From NCBI RefSeq assembly GCF_003268635.1, contig NZ_CP029639.1, positions 3,793,501 through 3,857,500 on the forward strand: 64,000 nucleotides of DNA, written 5' to 3'. The notes under the pieces are model-generated. The model saw only the letters and a program-made list of their open reading frames with translations, was not told the DNA's origin and did no database searches. The position numbers and the translations under genes are program-made. Below are positions 10,701 through 22,235 of the stretch, piece by piece (the first letter of the stretch is position 1; every line of letters begins with the position of its first letter). The stretch comes from Paenibacillus sp. DCT19. Lineage in GTDB: Bacteria > Bacillota > Bacilli > Paenibacillales > Paenibacillaceae.

Positions 10701-12893
10701 TCTTCTGTTGCGATGTATACTTTGCCAAAATCGATATTATTCTCTAGATCGTACCAATGCTTGAAGGATAGAATCGCCCCTTCTGGACTTTCGGTCAGAT
10801 CAATAGGCGGTGCGAGCAAATAAGCATTACTATTCGCTGCATAAGTACCTTCCAGATTAGTTGCAATTAGCTTATCGCCCGAGTATGCACCTTTGGGACC
10901 GCTGGTTGGTGCCCCCATGCCCACGTATTGCCAGGCCCTCCGGAAGTGAATCCAAGATCATTTTCCTCGAAATCCTGAATATATCCCGGTTGAACGCCAT
11001 TCGACACAGTGACGTCATACACTTTACTGTCGAAACCGTTATTGCCATAATCGTTAACTCGAATATAATATTCTAACCCAGGTGACTCCACTAAAAATGA
11101 AGGTATCGTTGCGGAATATGTGCCGTCCTTGCTGTCTCCCGTAATTCGTTGCATCGGCAAATATACATAAGTATCAGTGCCCTTCGTTCTGGCAAAAGCC
11201 TCAACTGACAACACCGCCACATTATCAGTAACGTGAGCAGTAAGCGGAACATCGATCCCTGAGAAAGCGGAGTTGACTGGTGTATGTTCTAATACAGGTT
11301 CCTCCAGATCATCTCCAGCCGTAACGACTCTACCAGAGACTGTACCAATACCCTCAACGACAGAACCTACCGCATCCAGAGCATTAATGATCCCATGCCC
11401 ATAGCCGTTATTTGGTGAGGTTGGATAGCGTTGATCCGTTGCTGGTGTCGCCGTATCCATAATAATCTGCTCCAGCTGATCTACGTTTAGTGAATGATTG
11501 GCTTGCAGCAGCAGAGCTGCAAGTGCTGTCGTATGTGGTCCAGCCATGGACGTACCGTCCCAGCCGCCCTCATACCCCCGCCAGGAACGGCGGAACGAAT
11601 GTTAACACCAGGTGCAGCCACATCAGGCTTAATTTCATTATAAGGAGACGGACCTAGAAGGGAGAACGAGCCCAGATTACCATTGATGTCTGTTGCCCCA
11701 GTCGCAAAGCTCTCTGGATAGTTAGCTGGGTTCGCCACTGAACCAGGACCACCCGGATTCGTTAAGGTGACGTTACCAGCAGAGAACTCAGGGAAGATCT
11801 GAGCATCACGCCAAGCTTGTACCATTGGACGGAACCACTCGTCTAGTCCTGGGCCACCGCCCCATGAATTATTCACCACATCCGGCGCAAGCTCCGGATG
11901 AAGATTGCCCTCAGCATCGACAGGCGCAAGCAACCATTGTCCGCCGTCTAATATGATGGCATCTGTTGTGCTTGGATTGAAAATACGGACTCCAATCCAT
12001 TTGGCACCCGGAGCAACACCAATCTGATTGGAACCATCTGCTTCTGCACCAACCATCGTACCCATCGTGTGCGTTCCATGACCGTCGCCATCGGCAGGAA
12101 GGGATGCACGGCTGTGTGGGTCATACCAACTAAGCTCTGGGTTCACAACATTGCCTGAACCATCGATACCTCTCCACTGGTTACGAAGTGCTGGATGGGT
12201 GTAATCAACGCCACTGTCCAAGTTCGCAACAACTATACCTGTCCCGTCAATCCCCTTTTCCCAGACTGCTGGTGCATTGATATAATCGATATTCCATTCT
12301 ACATTTTCGGTTGATGCTGCGGCTTTCGCGGCTTCTTCCGCCTGTTCTTTATTGATTTCTACTTTCTGGAGGAAACGCTCCTCGTTCGGCAGGATTTTAT
12401 CCACTTCTGAATGAAGGGCAATCTGCTCCATGACGTCCTTGGTACTCGTGACTACAAGGGAGTTAACGATAAAATAGCTTTTGTATTCTTTTACTTTACC
12501 TCGCTCAAGCTCTTCTTCTAATAAACGTTCCAGATTATATTGTGTGCGTGAAGCGGTCTCCCGCAAAGAACCCACTACAGACGTTCTAACCGATAGCTTC
12601 GTTGCCGAAGCGGTCATCTTCTGAATGGTGGCTTGCTCCATCGCCTGTTGAGAGACCTTCGTCGTATCAACCTGCTCTTTCATTTTGACTAAATAAGTAA
12701 CATAATCCTTGCTCTCAAACTGTGTGTTCAGCTTCGCATTAACTTTGGACGTCGTCACCTTAGCTGCGCCAGACTTCATATCAATCTTCTGTGATGAGGT
12801 GTTGTCAGCCGAAACCGGTTGAACGATCGATAGTGCAAGGAGAAGCGATAACCCTAATGAGAGGGGCTTACGTAACCGATTTACTTTTATCAA
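7717..12893 (-). CDS. Very large secreted subtilisin-like S8 peptidase with MAM-like, FN3 and Ig-like modules (bacillopeptidase F type), four frameshifts
   Basis: About 1726 residues after repair. Order: signal peptide (1-29, ending PVSA), propeptide-like helical region (to ~195), S8 domain with Asp226 (NLDSGVDYTHP), His272 (GHGTHTMGT) and Ser near 450 (GTSMAGPH). Two immune-inhibitor-A/MAM-like jelly rolls follow (FKHWYDLE; FNHWYEIEGGYDYGYVEATI, GWYIDDF) around an FN3 domain, then two carboxypeptidase-regulatory-like beta domains (VKGIVTDERTGKPIAGATVL), another beta domain, and Ig-like repeats. The start is TTG with AAAGGGAGTGG upstream. The frame breaks at 11575-11579, 10912-10916, 10662-10664 and 9025-9026; one extra base at each restores continuity, including the active-site serine motif. 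It probably degrades extracellular protein. The domain plan resembles bacillopeptidase F. Confidence 0.87.
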
Positions 12894-13063
12894 ACTTTTC
12901 CACTCCCTTTACCCGGTTTTTGAAATCTAGCGAAGTATGTAGCTCATCGCCGTGTCATGAAACGGTACAACGGTTTGAATGAAACTCCATTAATGAAATA
13001 TCATGAAGCCTATAGGACTACGCTAAGCCTCACCTCCCTAACAGGCAAACTTCTATAGTGATT

Positions 13064-13083
13064 GGATTAGATTAGATTAGATT
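13064..13083. repeat. Short tandem repeat, ATTAG x4
   Basis: Four consecutive copies of a five-base unit (GATTA/ATTAG) lie 170 bases upstream of the protease start. It may be slippage-prone; no function is evident. Confidence 0.7.
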
Positions 13084-13630
13084 GCATTTGTTACGAATCG
13101 GATGGATCTGAATAGACCGAATGAGGTAGGTACTCTGTTGCGAAAGCCATTGTAATAGATAGACAGTGAGTGAGTTGACATTGGAAGTGGGATAACGTAG
13201 ATCATCGATGTGAGCGAACGTTTGTAAGTTCTATGTCGGAGGGTGGTCACAAGCGTTAGTAGAAGGTTGTAAAGTGTCTGAAGTGTTGGTTGTATATCGT
13301 CGAAATAGCTAAATGGAACCTGTTAGAAATCCATCTTAAATTTCATATAAATTACAATTTATATTTATACTGGATTTTTATGATTTAGTATAGAGTCGTA
13401 TTATGAGATAATCAAGCATATTTATTGAAAAATATAGAAATTAAGCCTTTATAAGTATTTAACAAGTCTACCAACACTGAAATATTTCACATGATTTCGT
13501 TATTATGAAATTTTCGTTTACCTGATAGTTCAATGGATGCTAACTCACGATGTTAATTCGCGCAAAACGCGCTTATCCTTGTTGGTATGACATATTTCAA
13601 CAGCCCTGATTCTACTAAAACAACTCAAAA

Positions 13631-13662
13631 AAACCAACGCGATTCATTCGCATTGGTTTCTG
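13631..13662 (-). terminator. Terminator of the fucosidase gene
   Basis: On the minus strand, AAACCAATGCGA and TCGCGTTGGTTT pair around a short loop and are followed by seven T, about 55 bases past the fucosidase stop. Confidence 0.8.
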
Positions 13663-13716
13663 AGACTCTCTTTTTCTCACATCATGCATGGATCTATATC
13701 TTAATCCACCTAATTT

Positions 13717-15182
13717 TCAATCCAATTCAATCCGAAAAACGACAGGCAATTCGCTTTGTACATTGGTCGTAGTAATCGTTAGCGCATCTCCCGTTCTTAC
13801 CCACTCGGGTTGTTCATCAAACCCAAGAACCTGAATTCCCTTTATAATTCCTTCAAAATAGGGTGACTTCTCCTTCAAGGATTGAATATGCACTACACCG
13901 TTTGCAGGGTACACCAGAACAGATGCATAGAGATACTGCTCTCTTACCGTAAATCGGATATCTTCACTGGTAAACAGCTTGGTCTGCCCATCCGTAAATT
14001 GCCCTTCTTTTATTTCCGTTGGCCCTTCCCCAAACTTACGCCAGTACGTAGAATCATAGATGGCTTCGCCGTTCACTTCGAGCCATTGACCTATGGTAAG
14101 CAGCAGGTTTCGATCCTCATCCGGTATCGTACCATCGGCGCGAGGCCCTACATTCAGCAGAAGACTTCCATTTTTACTCACGATGTCGACAAAATCTCGT
14201 ATAATCTCCCCCGCCGTTTTATACACATTACCTTCCGTGTAACACCAGGAATTTTTGGCGACAGCTGTATCCGTTTGCCAGAAGTAAGGTTTGAGTTCAG
14301 CAAATTGCCCCTCTCCACATCCGGAACCGCAGAGCCAAACATAAAAGCATCATGCTTGTAATTAATCGCAACAGGTGTACCCCACTCTTCCCCTTTGTTG
14401 TAATAGTAGGCGCAGAATTTCTTCAAATAAGGCTTGAACGCGGCGTTCTGAATCCACCAGTCAAAATAAAATACACGTGGCTGATATTGATCAACCAATT
14501 CACAGCAACGGATCAACCAATCCTCAAGAAATGCTTGGCTTGGCGGACAATCATATAGGTCGAAATGATCCTTAGGTTCAGGCATCGCAGGCCAGTAGAA
14601 GTCTCCTTGCTCCAACGGCTCGTGCACATCGGACTCAAATTCCTTGCCATGGGACATGAAGAACCAATGCTCCGCGCGGTGTGATGACACACAAAGCTTA
14701 AGATCCTGCTTCTCATACGCCGTTTTCATCTCTGCCAGCAGATCACGTTTGGGTCCCATTTCATATGTGTTATAGTGAGAGATGGAGCTTCGGTACATTT
14801 GAAAACCATCATGGTGCTCCGCTACAGGCATCACGTATCTTGCTCCCGATTGTTTGAACAGTGTAGCCCATTCGTCGGCATCAAACTTCTCTGCCTTAAA
14901 CATGGGAATAAAGTCCTTGTATCCAAAATCCTTGTGAGGGCCATATACCTCTAGATGATGATCATAGGCTTTGGAGCCTTGAATATACATATTTCGCGAA
15001 TACCATTCGCTATCATACGCAGGTACGGAGTATAATCCCCAGTGAATAAATATGCCAAACTTCGCGTTCTGGTACCAATCGGGGACTTTAAATTGACGAA
15101 GCGAGTTCCAGTTATCCTGATACTTTCCATTCGCAATCGTTGCATCAATATGTTTCAAATATTCATTTTTGTCTAATTTCAT
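13717..15182 (-). CDS. Alpha-L-fucosidase (GH29), one frameshift
   Basis: About 488 residues after repair. GH29 enzymes remove terminal alpha-L-fucose by a retaining mechanism. Diagnostic segments are DWYQNAKFGIFIHWGLYSVP, YVMPVAEHHDGFQMY, RVFYFDWWIQ (the nucleophile region) and SKNGSLLLNVGPRADGTIP. No signal peptide is present, so it probably acts in the cytoplasm on imported oligosaccharides. The ATG at 15182 has AAGGGATGAG upstream; an in-frame reading from 15215 has none. The frame breaks in the C-run 14308-14311: one more base gives ERGQFAELKPYFWQTDTAVA. It is divergent from an AraC regulator that probably controls it. Confidence 0.9.
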
Positions 15183-15256
15183 GTCTATCTCATCCCTTCT
15201 ACTAATGGGTTGCACTTGTATTGTAGTGGCTTCTCACGGGAATAGACATGTAGATC

Positions 15257-15285
15257 ACTAACCTATAGATGGACAATACTAACCT
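15257..15285. promoter_or_regulatory. Direct repeat, candidate AraC-protein binding site
   Basis: ACTAACCT occurs at 15257-15264 and again at 15278-15285, exactly 21 bases apart (two helical turns), between the divergent fucosidase and AraC genes. The geometry suits an AraC-family dimer binding direct half-sites. Binding by the adjacent protein is inferred. Confidence 0.5.
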
Positions 15286-15302
15286 GCTCGGGAGATGAAG
15301 GT

Positions 15303-16135
15303 ATGAACCAACATACATTGCTTACCCACTACTTATCCAACCTTGAAGTGGAGTTATACATGGGCGATTACAATCGCTGTGGAACGGACTGGCGGGATAT
15401 GGATTATACGCCAGATTACAGCAAATTTTATTGGATCTGTGAGGGAGAAGGCTGGCTCAAAATCGGAGAACAGGAATACAATCCTGTGCCGGGTCAACTT
15501 TACTTGATGCCCGAGGGGTGACACAGTCCTACTCCTCCATAAGTGATCATTCTTTCCTCAAATACTGGTGTCATTTCAGTGCTAAGGTGGGCGGCATCAA
15601 TCTATTCCAGATTGTGAAGTTCCCTCACTTCTGTACGATTGCTCAGCCTGAACAGATCAATACGATTTTTCGCGATATACTTATGTATCTGAAGTCAGGT
15701 GAAGTCTATGGGCATATGATGGCCAAAAGTAAACTAATGGAGCTCATCGCTCAATATGTGATGCAAATGGACGTAGAACAGATTGCTTATCTTAATGTAC
15801 CTGCCATAGAGAAAATCACGGCTGTACTCGCTTACATTGATTCTTATATTGAAGAAAACATTTCAGTTCAGGAGCTGGCACAACTCGCCTACATGCATCC
15901 TAACTATTTTATTCGATTCTTCAAACAGCAGATTGGTGTCCCGCCCATCCACTATATTACCAGCAAGAAAATCGATAAGGCGAAGGAACTCTTAAGCTGT
16001 ACGCCAAGCACTGTCACCATCATTGCAGAACACCTTGGCTTCAGTGATCTGTATTATTTCTCTAGACAGTTCAAAAAGCACACCGGACTTACACCCACCG
16101 ATTACCGTAAATTAAAGACGGGCATCGTATTGTAA
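15303..16135 (+). CDS. AraC-family transcriptional regulator, one frameshift
   Basis: About 277 residues after repair. The N-terminal half is an AraC-type cupin sensor (ICEGEGWLKIGEQEYNPVPGQLYLMPEG), and the C-terminal ~100 residues carry two helix-turn-helix units (ISVQELAQLAYMHPNYFIRFFKQQIGVPP and VTIIAEHLGFSDLYYFSRQFKKHTGLTPTDYR). The frame breaks in the G-run 15515-15518; one more G gives PEGVTQSYSSISDHSFLKYW without interruption. The ATG follows GGAGATGAAGGT. Its position divergent from the fucosidase, with a 21-base-spaced direct repeat between them, suggests a local sugar-responsive activator. Confidence 0.9.
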
Positions 16136-16254
16136 CCGTTTAACAAAATAAAAGTGGAAGTGGTTTGTATCCAATGCGAACTCGTGTTTAAATTCCTTCT
16201 TTAGACGAGTGCTACAGTTTGGCCCAAATTTAATTAAGTTTCCACAAAATAAAT

Positions 16255-16289
16255 ATAGCTCAGTACGCTATTACTAGCGACTGAGCTAT
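16255..16289. terminator. Bidirectional terminator between the AraC and pentapeptide genes
   Basis: ATAGCTCAGT...ACTGAGCTAT forms a 10-bp stem, extended by GCTA/TAGC inside, between two converging genes. Short A/T tracts flank both sides. Confidence 0.7.
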
Positions 16290-16308
16290 TCTTTATCCAT
16301 TGGGCTTT

Positions 16309-16914
16309 CTAGTCAACCTTAGCCCCGTATGAGCGCATAAACAGAACCGCTTGCTCTCTGTCCATTCGTGCACCTTTTACATCCATTGATTTCAGATCAA
16401 TTCCTTCTAAATTCGCACCACGAAGATCGGTTCCTGTTAGCTTGGTTCGGGTCAACGTTGCTCTGGACATATCACAATCTCTCAGATCGGCCTTACCCAG
16501 ATCCGTATCGGAGAAATCGACTTCATGGAAACGAATGCCTCTTAAGTCCTGCTTCCCTAGCTTGATATGACGCAAATTGGTATAAGACCAATCACCACCA
16601 ATCATGGATATGCCATCCATCTGTGCCCCGGAGAAGTCAGAGCCTGTCATCTTGCAAGAAGTGAATTTGGAGACAAATAGATTTGCTCCGCCAAACGTAC
16701 AATTTTCAAAGGCAGATTCCGTATGAGACGAAGCATTCAGCGTCACACCTCTAAAGTCACATTCAATAAAGCGACAGTTGCTTGTCTCAATTTCATCCAT
16801 CTCTGTATTCATAAACGTACATCTTGTGAAAACACAGCTTATAAGCTCTCCATAACGTAAATCACGCCCATCAAACTGCACTGTATCATATTCCTGATCT
16901 TTGTATTGGTACAC
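16309..16914 (-). CDS. Pentapeptide-repeat protein
   Basis: A 201-residue protein made mostly of A(D/N)LxX-type pentapeptide units (FRGVTLNASS, FGGANLFVSK, FSGAQMDGIS, FSDTDLGKADLRDCDMSRATL, LTGTDLRGANLEGIDLKSMD), which fold as a right-handed quadrilateral beta-helix. I place the start at the GTG at 16914 because AGGAGG precedes it by five bases. A longer open frame to 17127 would overlap the upstream membrane-protein gene and has no comparable site. Family members range from gyrase-protecting proteins (Qnr, MfpA) to proteins of unknown role; nothing here specifies a target. Confidence 0.82.
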   Translation of the reverse strand: MYQYKDQEYDTVQFDGRDLRYGELISCVFTRCTFMNTEMDEIETSNCRFIECDFRGVTLNASSHTESAFENCTFGGANLFVSKFTSCKMTGSDFSGAQMDGISMIGGDWSYTNLRHIKLGKQDLRGIRFHEVDFSDTDLGKADLRDCDMSRATLTRTKLTGTDLRGANLEGIDLKSMDVKGARMDREQAVLFMRSYGAKVD

Positions 16915-17027
16915 AGTATCCTCCTGCAATGTATGGTATTCAGTATGAATCAAACTTTCCTCACTATACCATACCCCTGTCAAGTACCTGCCTAAATGGC
17001 ACTGAAAGTCAAGATTCTTTTTTTGTT

Positions 17028-17330
17028 CTACTTCCAATCTCTCTTGCGAAGATAGGATTCGAATACGAATGTTCCAAAAGGCAAAAATCCAGCTAGCACA
17101 CCCATGAACCAGCGTACTGGCTTCCATTTATGTACGATCGCAATATGCACTAACGCAATAAGATAGAGTGGGAAGAGAACCCCATGAATCATGCCTACGA
17201 CAGCTACTGCTGAGGATATGTCTGCAAAATACTTCAATGGCATGGCAACGAGAAGCAATAATAAGAAGGAAATTCCTTCCCAAATGCCTGCAATTCTAAA
17301 ACGGCCGGTAATGGTCTTCATAACATTCAT
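17028..17330 (-). CDS. Small membrane protein, DUF3817 type
   Basis: About 100 residues with three or four predicted membrane segments (GIWEGISFLLLLLVAMPLKY, SSAVAVVGMIHGVLFPLYLI, WFMGVLAGFLPFGTFVFE). The WEGISFLLLL and MIHGVLFPLYL pattern matches the DUF3817 family of unknown function. AAAGGTGAG lies just upstream of two possible ATG codons (17330 and 17321), so the first residues are uncertain. It is followed on the same strand by the pentapeptide-repeat gene about 110 bases away. Function unknown. Confidence 0.78.
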   Translation of the reverse strand: MNVMKTITGRFRIAGIWEGISFLLLLLVAMPLKYFADISSAVAVVGMIHGVLFPLYLIALVHIAIVHKWKPVRWFMGVLAGFLPFGTFVFESYLRKRDWK

Positions 17331-17537
17331 TCTCACCTTTCATTTGTTCTTAGTTTGTGAAATATGTAACTTGTAACATCGCACGCTTAGTTGAGCAGCA
17401 CTGTTCATAGGTCAGATATCGATACAACCTGCGATAAATATAAAGACCATCGTTATACAGTTGAAACTCCTGTTCAGTATAACGCATGTCTTCCATAATG
17501 AATTACTTCAAATTTGAATAATTAAAGAACAAAAGAA

Positions 17538-17560
17538 CACCTGATTGGGATGATCAGGTG
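17538..17560 (-). terminator. Likely terminator of the LacI-family gene
   Basis: CACCTGAT and ATCAGGTG form an 8-bp stem with a seven-base loop just past the lacI-type stop. On the minus strand it is followed by TTCTTTTGTTCTTT. Confidence 0.6.
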
Positions 17561-17567
17561 CTCAGAT

Positions 17568-18536
17568 TTATGTGGTCTCGCGTGCAACCAATCGATATGT
17601 GAGTGGCTCAGGCTCCATTTTCTGTCTGCCGAGCACTGCCCATAATTGGTGGAATGCCTGGGTTGCTTGTTCAGCAATCGGATTATGTATCGTAGTGATT
17701 CCGAGTACACGAGATAGTTCAACATCATCAAAGCCAACAATCGCGAGTTGCTCCGGTACGCTAATATGTAGTTTACGCGCTTCACTTAAAATGCCGATCG
17801 CAGCATAGTCATTGGAGCATAACACAGCTTGCGGAGGCTCGGGTGCGTTTGCCATTTTCCGCATCGCTTCTTCCCCATCTGATGAAGTAAATACCCAATA
17901 TTGATACGCCTCTTTCAACACAGGTAGCCCTTTACTCGCCATGAATGTCTCATACGCCACTCTGCGACTTTGCGTATTTATGCTATCTGCCCGACCAAAA
18001 ACGTTGGCGATTCGCGTGTATCCTTTGGATACCAGATGCTCCAGTGCAAGAATATATCCTTCAGCCTGATCCATAGCAACCGACGGGATCTCGTTATTCC
18101 CCATGCGCTGCCATGAAACAATAGGGCCATACTCCAGATAAGCCTTCAACTTCTCAGGATCGTTCACACATGCGATAATCGCTAATCCATCCACACGTTT
18201 ACTCCGCAGATCTTCAAAAGCCTTTAATTCAATATCTTTATCTCCACGAGTCGTATAAATCAGTGTTTGGAAGCCAAAATCCATCGCTGTATCAATAAAT
18301 TGATTCATAAAAGATAGAATAATGGCATTTGAGGTGGATGTAACGATGCCGATCTGCTTCGTTTGCCCTGTGGATAGCGAAACGGCATTTCGATTCGGAA
18401 TATAATTTAATTGCTTCATAATCTCAGTTATTTTCTGCCTCGCTTCATCACTCACGTGACGTGAGTTGTTAATCACTCGTGAAACGGTTGCCTTCGAATA
18501 ACCAGATCGCTTCATAATCTCATCAAACTTGGACAT
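17568..18536 (-). CDS. LacI-family transcriptional repressor
   Basis: A 322-residue repressor with an N-terminal LacI headpiece (SGYSKATVSRVINNSRHVSDEARQKI, hinge LNYIPNRNAVSLSTGQT) and a periplasmic-binding-protein-like sugar domain (QIGIVTSTSNAIILSFMNQF; VLCSNDYAAIGILSEARKL; LAIVGFDDVELSRVLGITTI). The ATG follows AAGGAG. It is divergent from the GH1 phospho-beta-glucosidase gene, and a perfect 6+6 inverted repeat lies inside that gene's promoter. The likely job is repression of beta-glucoside utilisation relieved by a sugar or sugar phosphate; the effector is not identifiable. Confidence 0.93.
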   Translation of the reverse strand: MSKFDEIMKRSGYSKATVSRVINNSRHVSDEARQKITEIMKQLNYIPNRNAVSLSTGQTKQIGIVTSTSNAIILSFMNQFIDTAMDFGFQTLIYTTRGDKDIELKAFEDLRSKRVDGLAIIACVNDPEKLKAYLEYGPIVSWQRMGNNEIPSVAMDQAEGYILALEHLVSKGYTRIANVFGRADSINTQSRRVAYETFMASKGLPVLKEAYQYWVFTSSDGEEAMRKMANAPEPPQAVLCSNDYAAIGILSEARKLHISVPEQLAIVGFDDVELSRVLGITTIHNPIAEQATQAFHQLWAVLGRQKMEPEPLTYRLVARETT

Positions 18537-18652
18537 CTGAACTCCTTTTCTTCCCGCTCATAGTCTAACAGAATGCTCATCTAAGGAATTGGGATTAATA
18601 ATATCACTGATGCTATGTATAGTATGCCTCAAAAAAAGGTCAAAAGTAAAAC

Positions 18653-20201
<1,549 letters not shown>

Positions 20202-20276
20202 TCCAATTACGGTGATTCTCTGAACGATTGTTGACGCAATTGTATCGGAGTTTGAAACTTTCAAGAAAACATCATA

Positions 20277-20319
20277 GCGCAAGTATCGAGGCGATTTGGC
20301 CCCGCTACTTGCGCTTTTT
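20277..20319 (+). terminator. Terminator after the phospho-beta-glucosidase gene
   Basis: GCGCAAGTA and TACTTGCGC pair perfectly around a 20-base loop and are followed by five T. Confidence 0.8.
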
Positions 20320-20450
20320 AAATGCAAACCATTCGGTTGCTTTATCTGAACTGCATTTACCTCATACTGAATGTCATGAATCTGTATCAAACCATGGATA
20401 AATTAAGACAGGTGTACCATCTTGCACAAGATGTATAACAGTGCCTAGGA

Positions 20451-21369
20451 TTATGTAGGTAGATCTGCCTCCAACGCATCCCAGTTCGGTGTAGACACAT
20501 CTGACAAAGCTCTCCATCCGGCAAATGATTCATTTAACGCCTTGAGTTCTACTATCGTCCCATCAATTAATCGGCTAACTGGAAGTGCCAAGAAAAGCTT
20601 CAGCGCCCAACGTATTAAGGGGGTGGTTGGTGATCCATGATGCCTGCGCTGTAGGCGTCAGCGGGTACCCTAATGAATCCAAGACACGGAAGCCCTCTCC
20701 CATTGCCGCCACCATCTGATGCATACGCTTGTCGTCACGGACAACCTGTTTCATCTGAAAGCCATGGAATAGGATGACTATGTTCATTGGTACAATCAAC
20801 ACCATGTGATTTTTCAGCCAGGCATCGATCTGTTCATGAAAATCAAGCTTATATTTAGCTCGCATGAATGCCTGCTCCAATAGGGAACGGAAAGGAATGG
20901 TTCCGTCCAATCCGCCGATGACCATCTGCCCATGACCGCCACGGATACAGATCACTTTCCCGTCAGCACGTGTACCAGCGGTAGTCTGGAAGCCAAAAGC
21001 GACCTGCTTGGGTGATCGCCCCGTTTTGCCCAGATAGTCCTGCATCGCATACGTATCCATATTGTTTCCGACAAATACGACATGGCGGCTATCGTTATCC
21101 GCGAGGATCGGTAATACAGCCCCGAAGTCCGAGAATTTCATCATGACGAAGATCAAGTCATACACATCTTCCGGTTCCAACGTACGAATTACACGAACCG
21201 AATCGACAGTTGTTTTGCGCTGAAAGTAATGGCGGATGACCACGCCCTCTTTTTCCAATTCCTCCGCTCGTTTGCCTCTAGCTAATACAGTCACATCATG
21301 ACCACCCTGTACGAGAACATGTGCTAAATAGCTTCCCTGCACACCCGCACCATACACAAGTATGTTCAA
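20451..21369 (-). CDS. Ketopantoate reductase family (ApbA/PanE-like) oxidoreductase, one frameshift
   Basis: About 305 residues after repair. The N-terminal Rossmann motif NILVYGAGVQGSYLAHVLVQGGHDVTVLARG binds NADP. The middle (FVMMKFSDFGAVLPIL, VAFGFQTTAGTRADGKVICI) and the helical C-terminus fit ApbA/PanE-like reductases. The start is a TTG at 21369 behind GAGGAGGGG; the in-frame TTG at 21390 has no such site. The frame breaks in the G-run 20619-20623. Unlike the other cases, one base too many is present: with four bases the protein continues NHPLIRWALKLFLALPVSRLIDG to the stop at 20451. It is divergent from a TetR regulator. A role in pantothenate synthesis is not implied; many relatives act on other 2-keto acids. 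Confidence 0.82.
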
Positions 21370-21533
21370 TAAAATCCCCTCCTCTTGCAATTAACAGTTG
21401 TTGTATATCTAACATCTGTGTACTACAATCAAGGTATCATTGGGAACGATGCAAGGGCAATGGCTAATCACATTCGCTTTTGTTGAGAATTGAACAACCG
21501 ACACAGGAACTGTTCAAGAAAGAGGGGAAAACG

Positions 21534-22085
21534 ATGGATCGACGCATCATGCGATCAAGACAAATGATTATGCAAGCATTCATTGAGCTATTAGGAGAGC
21601 AGGATTTTGAGAAAGTTACGATACAGGGAATTGCGGATCGAGCCAATGTCAACCGCGGAACGGTCTATTTGCATTTTACGGATAAATACGACCTGCTGGA
21701 TCAGAGCGTAGAGACATACTTAATGATGTTAGCTGACAGTTGTATTCCGGAGGACGGGGCTACTACCGAACTGTCCCGGGATCTGCTGATTCGTGCATTC
21801 ACATATCTGAAAGAGCATGCAGCGATCTATAGCGTTTTGATTACCAACAAAGGTATTCCAACATTCAGACATCGCATGACACAGATGATTAAGGGAAATA
21901 TAACGATGGTCGTAAACCATATGAAGCTAGATAACGATATTCATAGAGATGTATTAGCACAATTTTTATCCGTTTCCGTTACAGGATTGATCGAGTGGTG
22001 GGTCGTCGAATCCATGCCGTATACACCAGAAGAGATGGTTGAACAGATGAATAAGATTATGCAAGCAAGGCTGCAGCTATGGTGA
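21534..22085 (+). CDS. TetR/AcrR-family transcriptional regulator
   Basis: A 183-residue repressor. The N-terminal helix-turn-helix IQGIADRANVNRGTVYLHFTDKYDLL is standard TetR; the C-terminal half is a ligand and dimer domain. The ATG at 21534 follows AGAGGGG; earlier in-frame codons to 21480 lack a site. It lies divergent from the ketopantoate-reductase-like gene. The spacer carries an imperfect inverted pair TTGTTGTA (21398-21405) / TACTACAA (21421-21428) that could be its operator. The ligand is unknown. Confidence 0.9.
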   Translation: MDRRIMRSRQMIMQAFIELLGEQDFEKVTIQGIADRANVNRGTVYLHFTDKYDLLDQSVETYLMMLADSCIPEDGATTELSRDLLIRAFTYLKEHAAIYSVLITNKGIPTFRHRMTQMIKGNITMVVNHMKLDNDIHRDVLAQFLSVSVTGLIEWWVVESMPYTPEEMVEQMNKIMQARLQLW

Positions 22086-22235
22086 ATGATCTAAATTTCG
22101 TAGTTTACGAACATTTGTGATTTAAACTCAAGCAAGCAGGATCTATTCTAAGCGAATCCATCACAAATTGGAGTGGGTGCTATATTACAGGCGCTGATGT
22201 AAACTAGAACTATGTAAAACAATGAGAGGTGAGTT

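Larger units (their letters stand above)
12894..13716. other. 823-base gene-free stretch upstream of the protease
   Basis: No supported coding sequence is seen. It contains the protease promoter area, a short tandem repeat of ATTAG units at 13064-13083, an AT-rich perfect inverted repeat at 13345-13364 (ATATAAATT-AC-AATTTATAT) and the fucosidase terminator at 13631-13662. The 13300-13560 part is strongly AT-rich compared with neighbouring genes. Confidence 0.6.

Noticed and set aside
13059..13085. Possible CRISPR-like repeat at the ATTAG array
   Set aside because: Five-base tandem units with no spacers and no cas genes nearby.
16915..17127. Extension of the pentapeptide-repeat protein to an upstream ATG
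   Set aside because: The extension overlaps the 3' end of the small membrane-protein gene, is not made of repeats, and has no ribosome binding site; the GTG at 16914 has AGGAGG at five bases.
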